In this document: positions 26,057 through 34,944 of the stretch, piece after piece
Position numbering within the stretch: position 1 is the stretch's first letter
Layout: each line of letters begins with the position of its first letter
NCBI RefSeq assembly: GCF_024300625.1
Contig: NZ_CP101322.1
Span: 2,927,992-2,991,991, forward strand
Source of the DNA: Halovivax gelatinilyticus
GTDB lineage: Archaea > Halobacteriota > Halobacteria > Halobacteriales > Natrialbaceae
Reading direction: 5' to 3'
Length of the DNA: 64,000 nt
Position numbers and translations under genes: made by a program
Notes under the pieces: model-generated
Databases searched by the model: none
Seen by the model: the letters and a program-made list of their open reading frames with translations, nothing else
What the model was told of the DNA's origin: nothing

Positions 26057-27829
26057 TTACGCTTCGTCTCGGTCGGTATCCGGTTCGTGGTGGGCCAGTT
26101 CACCGTCGTAGATGACACCGCGACCGCCGTCGATCGTCACGATCCGGCCCGGTTCGAGGTCGGTGATGTCGGCCCCGCTGAGCATCGGGATCTCGAGTTC
26201 CCTGGCGATGAGCGCCGAGTAGCCGGTCATTCCCGGTCTGGCGTCGACGATCCCCGCCAGGGTCTCGAAGTCGCCCGCGAACTCGTCGTCGAATTCGTGC
26301 CCGAGCGAAAGAATCGCGCCGGCCGGAACCTCGCTCAAATCGCCGTCGGGTGCGTGGGCGATAGGACCGCTCGCGCGTCCTTCGACGACGACACGGCCGG
26401 TATCCAGCGCGTCCGCCGCGACGTGGACCTTCAACATGTTCGTCGTGTTCGCCCCCTCGAGTTCAGTCATCATCCCGCAGAGAACGACGACCGTATCGCC
26501 GCTCTCGGCGACCTCGGCGTCGATCGCCGACTGGACGGCTCGCTCGATGACGGCGTCGGCGCTCTGATCCGAGATCGGTGCGTACACCGGCGTGACACCC
26601 CAGCTGAGGGCCAATCGTCGTCGCACGTCGTCGTGCGGCGTCGAGCCGACGACCGGAATCGTCGGGCGGTACTTCGCGGCCTTGAGCGCCGTGTACCCCG
26701 ATTCCGTCGCCGCGACGATGGCGTCTGCGCCCACGTCTCGAGCGAGGTATCTGGCCGATCTGGCGAGCGCGTCGGTTTTCGATGCTCCGGTTATGGGCAC
26801 GCGACTCTCGACGACTTCCTCGTACTCTTCGGACCGTTCGACCTCGCGAACGATTCGACGCATCGTTTCGACCACCCTGACGGGATCGTCGCCCACGGCC
26901 GTCTCCGCCGAGAGCATTACGGCGTCGGTACCGTCGAGGACGGCGTTCGCGACGTCGGAGGCCTCCGCCCGCGTCGGTCGCGGGGAGTGAACCATCGAAT
27001 CGAGCATTTCCGTCGCCGTGATGACGGGGACGCCGCTCTCGCGACAGCGCCGGATGATCCGCTTTTGTATCATTGGGACGTCCTCCATCGGACACTCGAC
27101 GCCAAGGTCTCCCCTGGCGACCATGATTCCCTGCGAGGAGTCGACGAGTTCGTCGAGGTTCGAGACGGCGTCGGCCCGCTCGATCTTCGAGACGATCGGG
27201 ATTTCCACGCCGAGGGCTTCTAGTTCCTCGTTGACCTGGTAGACGTCCGCGGCGGATCCGACGAAACTCGCGGCGACGAAGTCGACCTCGTACTCGGCGG
27301 CGAGTTCGAGTTCGCGCCGATCGCTCTCGGTGACGGTCTCCAGATCGAGGTCGACGCCGGGAACGTTCACGCCCTTTCGCCCCTCGAGTTCGCCGCCGCT
27401 ATCGACGCGCGCGGTGACGGTCTCTCCCGTCACGTCGGTTACGGAGAGCGAGATAAGCCCGTCGTCGAGTAACACGCGGTCGCCTCGCGTGACGCCACCG
27501 ATCCACGTAGACAGGCCAATCTCGTCCGCAGACGCGGTGTCACCTTCGACCAGCGTGACCGAACCGCCGGTTTCGAGCGTGATCGTTCGGTCGTCCGAAA
27601 GCGGCGCGGTCCGAACCTCCGGGCCCTGCAGGTCCAGCATGACGGCGATCGGGTGGCGACGCGCTTCGTCGACCGCCCGAACGCGCTCGATGAGTTCGGC
27701 TCGATCGTCCGTCTCGCCGTGACTCGCGTTCAACCGGGCGACGGACATGCCCGCCTCTGCCAGTTTTCGGATCGTCTCGCGGTCGCTCGAGGCGGGTCCG
27801 AGCGTGCAGACGATCTTGGCGTTTCGCAT
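26057..27829 (-). CDS. pyk: Pyruvate kinase with C-terminal swivelling domain
   Basis: 590 residues from ATG 27829; the frame continues upstream, but MRNAKIVCTLGPAS is the family start. The catalytic barrel has LNASHGETDD, LDLQGPEVRT, VSKIERADAV, MVARGDLGVECP and the TATEMLDSM motif. It transfers phosphate from PEP to ADP, giving pyruvate and ATP. An extra C-terminal domain of about 120 residues resembles the PEP-utiliser swivelling domain. Where phosphoryl-transferring members have His in TSHAAI, this reads TGYSAL, so the domain is catalytically dead and presumably structural. It lies 98 bases downstream of metG. Confidence 0.95.
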   Translation of the reverse strand: MRNAKIVCTLGPASSDRETIRKLAEAGMSVARLNASHGETDDRAELIERVRAVDEARRHPIAVMLDLQGPEVRTAPLSDDRTITLETGGSVTLVEGDTASADEIGLSTWIGGVTRGDRVLLDDGLISLSVTDVTGETVTARVDSGGELEGRKGVNVPGVDLDLETVTESDRRELELAAEYEVDFVAASFVGSAADVYQVNEELEALGVEIPIVSKIERADAVSNLDELVDSSQGIMVARGDLGVECPMEDVPMIQKRIIRRCRESGVPVITATEMLDSMVHSPRPTRAEASDVANAVLDGTDAVMLSAETAVGDDPVRVVETMRRIVREVERSEEYEEVVESRVPITGASKTDALARSARYLARDVGADAIVAATESGYTALKAAKYRPTIPVVGSTPHDDVRRRLALSWGVTPVYAPISDQSADAVIERAVQSAIDAEVAESGDTVVVLCGMMTELEGANTTNMLKVHVAADALDTGRVVVEGRASGPIAHAPDGDLSEVPAGAILSLGHEFDDEFAGDFETLAGIVDARPGMTGYSALIARELEIPMLSGADITDLEPGRIVTIDGGRGVIYDGELAHHEPDTDRDEA

Positions 27830-27927
27830 ACGCCGGCCTACGAGCGAGGCAGGGAAAAATGTACGCTGACGTCGATCGAGTGCCCCGGATCGATCAGCGG
27901 CCGCCCGTCGTGTGCGCTCGCGCGCAC

Positions 27928-30024
27928 CTACCGGATCTTCTCGCCGAGTTGGGCGTCGCCGTGGGTCGTCAACAGGTCCGCGTCGTCGCCCGCCGCGAGG
28001 ACCATCCCGTTCGATTCGACGCCGAACAGTTCGGCCGGTTCCATGTTTGCGAGCAGGACGCAACGCTGGCCGGGTAGCTCATCCAGATCGTGGAGGCGCT
28101 TGATGCCGGCGACGACCTGTCTGGTTTCGAACCCGATGTCGACTTCCAGTCGGGCGAGGTCGTCCGCACCGTCGATTCCCTCTGCGACTTCGATGCGTCC
28201 GACCCGGATGTCGACCGCCTGGAAGTCTTCGAAACTGATGCGATTGTCTGCCAGCGGTTCGAGATCGTCGGTCTCAGCCATGGTTTCGGATTCGTCGGCC
28301 GCGGTGTCGTCGCTTTCGGTTTCGTCCGGACTCGGCTCGTCGCTCGCCGCCGCGTCGATTCGAGAGCGGAGCGCATCGTTCAATTCGTCGACCCGATCGT
28401 CGTCGAGTTTCTCGAATAGCTCGCCCGGCTCCTCGAAGTGACGCGGCGGGCTGTCGAGGGCGGCTTCGATGCGGACGTCCGCAACGTCGCCGTCCTCGCC
28501 GATCTGTTCCCACAGCGTCTGTGATTTTTCGGGCGTGATCGGGTAGAGTAGCACGCCGACGGCCTTCGCGAGCTGGACGCAGTCGCGGATGACCTGGGCC
28601 GCCGCATCGGGATCCTCGTCGGTGAGTTTCCACGGTTCGTTGCGCTGGATGTACTCGTTACCGAACTGCGCGAGCCGCGTCGCGGCCTGGCCGACGCCGC
28701 GAAGCGAGTAGTCGTTGATCGCCTCGCGAACCTCGACGATCGCCTCCTCGATTCGCGTTTCGACCTCCCTGGAGACGTCCGTCTCCGGCGTTCCCTCGAA
28801 GTTGCGGTGAGCGAAGAGCAGGCTTCGATACCAGAAGTTGCCGACGGTACCGACCAGTTCGCCGTTAACCTTCTCCTGGAACGCGTCCCACGAGAAGTCG
28901 ACGTCTTGCTGGAGGCCGCCAGTCGTCGTCAGGTAGTACCGAAGTAGATCGGGATGAAAGCCCTCCTCCAGGTACTCGTTTGCCCAGACCGCGCGGTTAC
29001 GACTCGTCGAGAGACCCTTTCCGTTGATCGTGATGAAGCCGGTCGCGGCGACCGCGCGCGGGGCGTTGTACCCTGCGGCTTCGAGCATCGCCGGCCAGAA
29101 GATCGTGTGGTGCTGGATGATGTCTCGGCCGATCACGTGAATGATTTCGCCGTCTTCTTTCCACACTCGCTCCCAGTCGTACTCGTCGCTGCCGACGCGC
29201 TCTGCGTACTGCTTCGTACTTGCGATGTACTCGATCGGTGCGTCCACCCAGACGTAGAGGACGATATCTTCGTCCGTTTCGCCCGGATAGTCGATTCCCC
29301 ACTCCATGTCGCGGGTCAGACACCAGTCTTGCAGACCCTCTTCGATCCACTGCCGTGGCTGATTGCGCGCGTTCGACGTCCCTTCGAGCCCGTCGAGGAA
29401 GTCTGTGAGGTACTCGGCGAACTCGGAGACGCGGAAGAACTTGTGCGTCCGCTCGCGGTACTCCGCCGGGTTGTCCGTGCGGACGCTTCGCGGCTCTTCG
29501 ATCTCGCCCGGTTCGAGGTGGCGCTGACACCCTTCGTCACACTCGTCACCGCGGGCCTTCTCGCCGCAGTACGGACAGGTGCCGACGACGTAGCGATCGG
29601 GAAGGTAGTCGTCGGCGATCGGATCGTACGCGACGAGAATTTCATCCTCGTAAACGTACCCCTCCTCGTCCAGCGTGCGGACGATCTCGCGGGTGAGTTC
29701 GGTGTTAGTCTCGTCGTGCGTGTGGCCGTAGTTGTCGAACTCGACGTTAAAGCGCGGGAACGTCTCACGGTACTGTTCGTGCCAGCGCAGGGCAAATTCC
29801 TCGGGATCGACGCCATCGCTCTCAGCGTTGACGGCGACGGGCGTCCCGTGCATGTCCGAACCGCTGACGTAGGCGGTCTGCTGACCGAGCGTTTCGAGCG
29901 CGCGAGTGAACGCGTCCGCGCCGATATAGCCGCGGAGGTGACCGATGTGTAAGTCCCCGTTCGCGTAGGGAAGGCCGCACGTCACCACCGCCGGTTCGTC
30001 CGTCGGATATGGGTCGTGGCTCAT
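27928..30024 (-). CDS. metG: Methionyl-tRNA synthetase
   Basis: 698 residues. It is a class I synthetase with the HIGH motif in NGDLHIGHLRG, a zinc knuckle (CPYCGEKARGDECDEGC) and the KMSKS-equivalent KGLSTSRNR. The anticodon-binding helices follow. After a Glu/Asp/Ser-rich linker (about residues 555-595), the last 105 residues form an OB-fold tRNA-binding domain (EDFQAVDIRVGRIEVAEGI) of the EMAP II/Arc1p type. The fused form is standard in haloarchaea. A TATA-like element precedes the ATG. There is no obvious regulatory leader. Confidence 0.97.
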   Translation of the reverse strand: MSHDPYPTDEPAVVTCGLPYANGDLHIGHLRGYIGADAFTRALETLGQQTAYVSGSDMHGTPVAVNAESDGVDPEEFALRWHEQYRETFPRFNVEFDNYGHTHDETNTELTREIVRTLDEEGYVYEDEILVAYDPIADDYLPDRYVVGTCPYCGEKARGDECDEGCQRHLEPGEIEEPRSVRTDNPAEYRERTHKFFRVSEFAEYLTDFLDGLEGTSNARNQPRQWIEEGLQDWCLTRDMEWGIDYPGETDEDIVLYVWVDAPIEYIASTKQYAERVGSDEYDWERVWKEDGEIIHVIGRDIIQHHTIFWPAMLEAAGYNAPRAVAATGFITINGKGLSTSRNRAVWANEYLEEGFHPDLLRYYLTTTGGLQQDVDFSWDAFQEKVNGELVGTVGNFWYRSLLFAHRNFEGTPETDVSREVETRIEEAIVEVREAINDYSLRGVGQAATRLAQFGNEYIQRNEPWKLTDEDPDAAAQVIRDCVQLAKAVGVLLYPITPEKSQTLWEQIGEDGDVADVRIEAALDSPPRHFEEPGELFEKLDDDRVDELNDALRSRIDAAASDEPSPDETESDDTAADESETMAETDDLEPLADNRISFEDFQAVDIRVGRIEVAEGIDGADDLARLEVDIGFETRQVVAGIKRLHDLDELPGQRCVLLANMEPAELFGVESNGMVLAAGDDADLLTTHGDAQLGEKIR

Positions 30025-30283
30025 GTGTTCTTGTCTGTTGGTTACCGTGACGGGCGTAAAACCCGCCGGTTTTGGTTCGAACGCGATGCGACTCGCAGGT
30101 CGAGGGTTGGAAAACCGGGTTTCATCGACGCGTTAGCGTGCCGTATGACCGACTCACCGCGACGATCCGCCAGGTACACACGGCGGACGCATGGACGCTT
30201 CGAACCGACGTGGGACGCGCATGTCTCGTACGACCATGTTCGGACGGCGGATAAAGCGTTTTCTACTCACGTCTCGCCGTCGA
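30025..30283. other. Intergenic region without a supported gene
   Basis: This 259-base stretch lies between metG and a small membrane-protein gene. Open frames here are Arg-rich or antisense shadows. No RNA gene, strong terminator or repeat is apparent. Its right part contains the metG promoter region only if transcription starts within about 40 bases of 30024. Confidence 0.5.
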
Positions 30284-30619
30284 TTACCGGTCGTCGGCGC
30301 CGACCGGCCGCGCCCAGACTGCCGGAAGTACCGACAACCGGTCGGCGAGGAGGAGTCCCGTTCCCGTCACGATCAGCGCCAGTATCCCGACCGTCGACGC
30401 CGCCCCCGGTGGGAAGACGATCAGTCCGATCGCCGCGACGGTCCAGACGAGCCAGGCGGTCGCTTCCCAGGGTCGTCCACCGTACAACCGCCACGTCGCG
30501 AGCGAGCAACAGAGACCGCCGAGCATCGCCGCCGTGAACGGACGAGGGACCTGCGTCGAGAGTCCGACGATACCGAAGATCGAGGCGATCGCGATCAGGT
30601 CGAGTCGGTCGAGCCCCAC
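30284..30619 (-). CDS. Small integral membrane protein
   Basis: 111 residues with three to four hydrophobic segments: LIAIASIFGIVGLS, FTAAMLGGLCCSLATW, WLVWTVAAIGLIVFP and STVGILALIVTGTGLLLA. There is no signal peptide or recognisable motif. It is the second gene after mfnA on the same strand (49-base gap), so it may be cotranscribed. The competing plus-strand frame is Arg-rich and unlikely to be coding. Function unknown. Confidence 0.65.
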   Translation of the reverse strand: MGLDRLDLIAIASIFGIVGLSTQVPRPFTAAMLGGLCCSLATWRLYGGRPWEATAWLVWTVAAIGLIVFPPGAASTVGILALIVTGTGLLLADRLSVLPAVWARPVGADDR

Positions 30620-30668
30620 GTTAGCTCGGTCCCGATTCGTCCCGTGGTTTCGTTCGTTCCATCGTCGA

Positions 30669-31763
30669 TCAATCTCCGCCGATCGCAGTGGGTTCGGCGA
30701 CGGACTCGTATCGCCTCAGATCGTCGACGAACGATTCGAGCATCGATCGGCTCACGTGGGGCATACAGACGACGCGGAGTTCGCCCGCACCCGTCCGCGA
30801 TATTCGCCATCCGTCGGCTCTGAGCGCGTCGAACGTCTCCCGGGTGACGTCAGCGGTCACCAGCGGAAGCGACGGCTCGACGACCTCGTATCTCAGATCA
30901 CTGAACCGATTGGCCAGCCACTCCGCGTTGGCCATCGATCGCTCGTACTGGGCGGCGTAGCCGCCGGGCCACAGTTCTTCCATCGCGGCGACGGCGCTCG
31001 CGACGCCGGCCCCCGAGCGGGTTCCCGTGAGCGTCGCCTGCGCCGTCGTCTCGAGGTACGGCGTGTTGACGGCAAGTTCGTCGAGTAGCGACGCGTCTCT
31101 GACGAGCAATCCGCCGGCCGGAATCGCGGCCTGGCCCATCTTGTGCGGATCGATCGTCATCGTATCGACCGGCGTTTCGGCGAAGTTCCACGCGTGATCG
31201 GTAAACGGGAGCACGAACCCGCCCCACGCCGCGTCGACGTGAAAGAGCGCGTCGTACTCGTGGGCGATCGATCCGAGTTCCCGGAGTGGATCGACGCGGC
31301 CGTACTCGGTGCTACCTGCCACGCCGACGACGAGCGCCGTCTCCGCGTCGACCCGCTCTCGGACGGCGTCGAGTCGGACCCGGTGGTCGCCGTCAGTCGG
31401 CACGATGGTGAGTGTGACGTCCAGAATGTCTGCGGCCTTCTTGAAGCTGAAGTGGCCCGACTCCGGCATGACGACGGTCGGCGTTTCGATCCCGCGAGAT
31501 CGCGCCCGCTCGCGAGCGATTCGCACCGCCTGAATGTTGGCTTCGGTCCCGCCGCTCGCGACGTAGCCGCCAGGATCGTCCAGTCCGGCGATCTCACCCA
31601 GCATCGAGATAGCCCGGTCCTCGAGCTCGGAAACGGCGGGATACGTGCCAGGGTCGCCGGGATTCGTCGCGAGAAATCGCTCGGCCGCGTCTCTCGCGAC
31701 CGGATGGGGCTCCGTGCACATCGAAGACAACACCCGGTCGAACCCCTGGGGCTCGGCCTGCAT
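30669..31763 (-). CDS. mfnA: PLP-dependent L-tyrosine/L-aspartate decarboxylase (MfnA family)
   Basis: 364 residues, a group II decarboxylase fold. Key features are [13 protein letters not shown], the PLP-stacking His region [20 protein letters not shown] and the Schiff-base lysine in TIDPHKMGQ. In methanogens MfnA makes tyramine for methanofuran. Haloarchaea lack that cofactor, so aspartate decarboxylation to beta-alanine for coenzyme A is the likely role there; this is family knowledge rather than proof from this sequence. The gene stands downstream of and opposite no obvious pathway partner. Confidence 0.92.
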   Translation of the reverse strand: MQAEPQGFDRVLSSMCTEPHPVARDAAERFLATNPGDPGTYPAVSELEDRAISMLGEIAGLDDPGGYVASGGTEANIQAVRIARERARSRGIETPTVVMPESGHFSFKKAADILDVTLTIVPTDGDHRVRLDAVRERVDAETALVVGVAGSTEYGRVDPLRELGSIAHEYDALFHVDAAWGGFVLPFTDHAWNFAETPVDTMTIDPHKMGQAAIPAGGLLVRDASLLDELAVNTPYLETTAQATLTGTRSGAGVASAVAAMEELWPGGYAAQYERSMANAEWLANRFSDLRYEVVEPSLPLVTADVTRETFDALRADGWRISRTGAGELRVVCMPHVSRSMLESFVDDLRRYESVAEPTAIGGD

Positions 31764-31856
31764 ATGCCAGACGTCGAGTGTGAGGACTTTATCTGTTGTG
31801 TTCTCCGCGCACCACTGAAAATGAGACGGACGCTGTCTGGTGAGAACCGTCGCTCG

Positions 31857-34193
31857 CTATCGGACCGAATCGAGCAACAGCTTTTGCTCGACGCGCTTGA
31901 CCTCGTGCTGGACGTCGCGAACCGCGTCTATGTTCGCCGAAATCGAGCTGATCCCCTCGTTGACGAGGTACTGCACCATGTCGGGTTTCGACCCTGCCTG
32001 GCCGCAAATCGAGGTGTCGACGCCGTGTTCTCTGCAGGTTTCGATCACGTCGCCGATCAATCGGAGGATGGCCGGGTGAAGTTCGTCGAATTTGTCGGCG
32101 ACGTGCTCGTTGTTCCGGTCGACGGCGAGGGTGTACTGCGTGAGGTCGTTCGTACCGAACGAGGCGAAGTCGATACCGGCTTCGGCCATCGCCTCGACAC
32201 TGAGCGCAGAAGCGGGCGTCTCGATCATTACGCCCCAGGTCTGTTTTGCCGGATCGATCCCGGACTCTTTCATGAGCTTCTTCGTCCGGTAAACGTCTTC
32301 CGCGTCGTTGACGAGTGGGAACATGATCTCGACGTTGTCGTAGCCCAGGTCGAAGAGGCGTCGGAACGCTTCTAGCTCGTGGGCGAACACGTCGGGACGG
32401 TCGAGGCTGCGTCGGATTCCCCGGTAGCCCAGCATCGGATTGTGCTCTGCGGGCTCGTCCTCGCCGCCTTCGAGCTGGCGGAACTCGTCGGTCGGCGCGT
32501 CGAGCGTCCGTACGCGGACCGGTCGCGGATAAAATTCGTCCGCGACGGTTCGGATGCCTTCGACGAGTTCTTCGACGTAGGCGTCGACGCCTTCGTCCTC
32601 GATGAACTTCGCGGGCGTCCGATTCAGCGAGAGGATCATGTGTTCGGTGCGCAGCAGTCCGACACCGTCGGCTCCGGTCGCGGCGGCACGGGTGGCCGCT
32701 TCGGGGATGGAGACGTTCACCTTGACCTCGGTCGCCGTCATCGGTTTTACGGGCGACTGGGGCCGGACGTCTTCGACGGGTTCGACCGCTTCGTCGGGTT
32801 CGACTTCGGATCCGGCCAGGATGTGGCCCTTATCACCATCCAGCGTGATTAGCTGTCCGTCCTCCAGAACGGTGGTGGCGTTCGTCGTCCCGACGATGGC
32901 GGGAACGCCGAGCTCGCGCGAAACGATGGCGGCGTGACTCGTCATCCCGCCCTCGTCGGTCACGATCCCCGTCGCTCGTTTCATCGCCGGAACCATGTCT
33001 GGCGTGGTCATCTCGGTGACGATCACGTCACCCTCTCTGACTTTATCGAGGTCGTCGAGGCGGGTGACGAGTCGGGCCGGCCCGGAGACCAGTCCGGGAC
33101 TCGATCCGAGACCGTCGACCAGGAGCTCACCGTCTGCCGTCTCGAGCCCACCGGACTCGCCGTCGACCGCTTCGACTTTACCGCTTCCGTCCGTGATGCT
33201 CGTCGCGGTGTCGGCTTCCATCTCGGCGGCGTCGGTGATGCCGTCACCGTTTTCGATCGTCGTGATCGGTCGCGACTGCAACATGTAGTCCTCGCCGTCG
33301 GCCATCGCCCATTCGACGTCCTGCGGATTCCCGTAGTGGGCCTCGACGTGTTCGCCGAGTTCGATCAGTCGCTGGAGCTCGGCGTCCGAGAGGACGCGCT
33401 TTTCTCGTCGCTCGTCCTCGACGGCTACTTCGACGGTTTCGCCCGTTTCGGGGTCCTTGACGTGTTCTACCTTCTTGTCGGCGACCGTCGCGTCGATCGA
33501 ACCGCTCTCGCGGTCGATGACGTAGTTATCGGGCGAGACGGCCCCCGAAACGACGGCTTCGCCGAGTCCCCAGGCCGCCTCGACGATCATTGTCGCGTCG
33601 CCCGTCGACGGGTGACTGGTGAACATGACGCCGGATTTCTCCGCGTCGACCATCTGCTGGACGACGACGGCGATGTTGACGGCGGCGTGGTCGAATCCCT
33701 GTTCCTGTCGGTAGTAGATCGCCCGCTGGGTGAACAGCGACGCCCAGCACCGGCGAACTCGATCGAGGAGGTCCTCGCCAGTGACGTTGAGAAACGTCTC
33801 TTGTTGACCTGCGAACGAAGCGTCAGGCAGGTCCTCTGCGGTCGCCGAGGACCTGACCGCGACGAACGCCTCCTCGTTCTCTTCGATCTCCCCGTACGCG
33901 ACCAGGATCTCCTCGCGAAGGTCATCCGGGAACGGCGTCTCGGTGATGAGTTCTTGTGCGCGTTCCGCGGCGGTCGCGAGGGCGCTCGAGTCCTCGACGT
34001 CGACGTCGACGGCCTCGAACAGCTCCTCGTCGATTCCTGCGTTTTCGATGAACGATCGATAGGTCGACGCGGTAACGACGAAGCCGGGCGGGACCGGCAA
34101 GCCCGCCCCGGTTAGTTCACCCAGGGACGCACCCTTGCCACCGACGGTCTCGATGTCGTCGGCCCCGATCTCGTCCAGCCAGAGTACAGCCAT
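31857..34193 (-). CDS. ppsA: Phosphoenolpyruvate synthase
   Basis: 778 residues from ATG 34193; the long upstream frame extension is not conserved-looking. The N-terminal ATP-grasp/pyruvate-binding domain starts VLWLDEIGADDIETVGGKG and includes VRSSATAEDLPDASFAGQQ. The swivelling domain carries the phosphorylated histidine His420 in GGMTSHAAIVSRELGVP. The C-terminal PEP-binding barrel has LLRTEHMIL and ends with QAGSKPDMVQYLV. It makes PEP from pyruvate, ATP and water for gluconeogenesis, opposing pyruvate kinase (also in this window). An acidic insert of about 45 residues separates the first two domains. Confidence 0.96.
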   Translation of the reverse strand: MAVLWLDEIGADDIETVGGKGASLGELTGAGLPVPPGFVVTASTYRSFIENAGIDEELFEAVDVDVEDSSALATAAERAQELITETPFPDDLREEILVAYGEIEENEEAFVAVRSSATAEDLPDASFAGQQETFLNVTGEDLLDRVRRCWASLFTQRAIYYRQEQGFDHAAVNIAVVVQQMVDAEKSGVMFTSHPSTGDATMIVEAAWGLGEAVVSGAVSPDNYVIDRESGSIDATVADKKVEHVKDPETGETVEVAVEDERREKRVLSDAELQRLIELGEHVEAHYGNPQDVEWAMADGEDYMLQSRPITTIENGDGITDAAEMEADTATSITDGSGKVEAVDGESGGLETADGELLVDGLGSSPGLVSGPARLVTRLDDLDKVREGDVIVTEMTTPDMVPAMKRATGIVTDEGGMTSHAAIVSRELGVPAIVGTTNATTVLEDGQLITLDGDKGHILAGSEVEPDEAVEPVEDVRPQSPVKPMTATEVKVNVSIPEAATRAAATGADGVGLLRTEHMILSLNRTPAKFIEDEGVDAYVEELVEGIRTVADEFYPRPVRVRTLDAPTDEFRQLEGGEDEPAEHNPMLGYRGIRRSLDRPDVFAHELEAFRRLFDLGYDNVEIMFPLVNDAEDVYRTKKLMKESGIDPAKQTWGVMIETPASALSVEAMAEAGIDFASFGTNDLTQYTLAVDRNNEHVADKFDELHPAILRLIGDVIETCREHGVDTSICGQAGSKPDMVQYLVNEGISSISANIDAVRDVQHEVKRVEQKLLLDSVR

Positions 34194-34216
34194 CTGTACC
34201 TGTGGTGTTGACGGTG

Positions 34217-34228
34217 TGAATAAAGAAG
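34217..34228 (-). promoter_or_regulatory. TATA-like box of ppsA
   Basis: On the minus strand CTTTATTCAC is centred about 29 bases before the ATG at 34193. It supports the short N-terminus and a leaderless transcript. Confidence 0.55.
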
Positions 34229-34421
34229 CTTCCGAAGGGTGCGATCGATCGTGAGGGTTTCGAGCGAGTGAGACTCTCGACTGGCAATATTTGCGTCTCG
34301 TATGGTGCGCTTTCGACGATCGTTCGGTGCGGCTGGATACATTCGTCGAAGCGACGCTCTCGCCGGCGACATCGGTTTCGTCGATCGTCAGCGCTATTCT
34401 TCCCGCCCGGGTAGTCGGAGC

Positions 34422-34775
34422 ATGGACGATTCGGCTGACCTTCAGGGGACGATTATTGGCCTCGGAACGCTCCTGGTCGTCGCGATCCTGGCGATCGGGA
34501 CGTTTCTCACGCCGACGATCGCCGGCTTCGAGCCGATCACCCTGGCGGGCTGGGTCTTCGCAGCAACGCTCGGGGCGGTCGCTACACTCCACGCCCTGGT
34601 CGGTCAGTACGACCTGACGTGGGGCTTTGGCGGCGTCGCGGTCGGGTGGCTGTTCGTCCTCGTCGGTACGGGAGCGCAGGTTCTCATCGGACTCTTCGTG
34701 CTCGTCGTGTCGGGACTCTACGTCGTTCTCGTCGTCCGTCGGCGTAACCGAGCGCTGGCGGAACTCGCTGGGTGA
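34422..34775 (+). CDS. Small integral membrane protein
   Basis: 117 residues with four predicted membrane helices (IIGLGTLLVVAILAIGTFL, LAGWVFAATLGAVATLHAL, FGGVAVGWLFVLVGTGAQV, LIGLFVLVVSGLYVVLVV) and a basic C-terminal end (RRRNRALAEL). The start at 34422 removes an Arg-rich upstream extension in the same frame. No function is known. It is divergent from ppsA and convergent with hmgA. The sequence around its stop shows a weak 13-base direct repeat (CTCGCTG). Confidence 0.7.
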   Translation: MDDSADLQGTIIGLGTLLVVAILAIGTFLTPTIAGFEPITLAGWVFAATLGAVATLHALVGQYDLTWGFGGVAVGWLFVLVGTGAQVLIGLFVLVVSGLYVVLVVRRRNRALAELAG

Positions 34776-34887
34776 CCTCGCTGTCGATTCCTGGGAGGTG
34801 CGCTGGCCGTCGAACGACCGACGCGTTCGATTTCGGATCGGTTCACCTCGTCACTGAGACGGCCCGGCTGAAACCAACGTACGACCC

Positions 34888-34944
34888 GCGTATCGACCTA
34901 CAATCCGCTCATCGACCAACAACCAGCTTATCGACCCAGTTCTT
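34888..34944. repeat. 19-bp tandem repeat over the stop codon of hmgA
   Basis: Three units: 34888-34906 (GCGTATCGACCTACAATCC), 34907-34925 (GCTCATCGACCAACAACCA) and 34926-34944 (GCTTATCGACCCAGTTCTT). The rightmost unit contains the hmgA stop codon (34928-34930, minus strand) and its last codons. The other two extend downstream of the gene. Confidence 0.75.

Noticed and set aside
30144-30537. Plus-strand frame opposite the small membrane protein after mfnA
   Set aside because: Arg/Pro/Ser-rich, no domain; the minus strand encodes regular hydrophobic helices.
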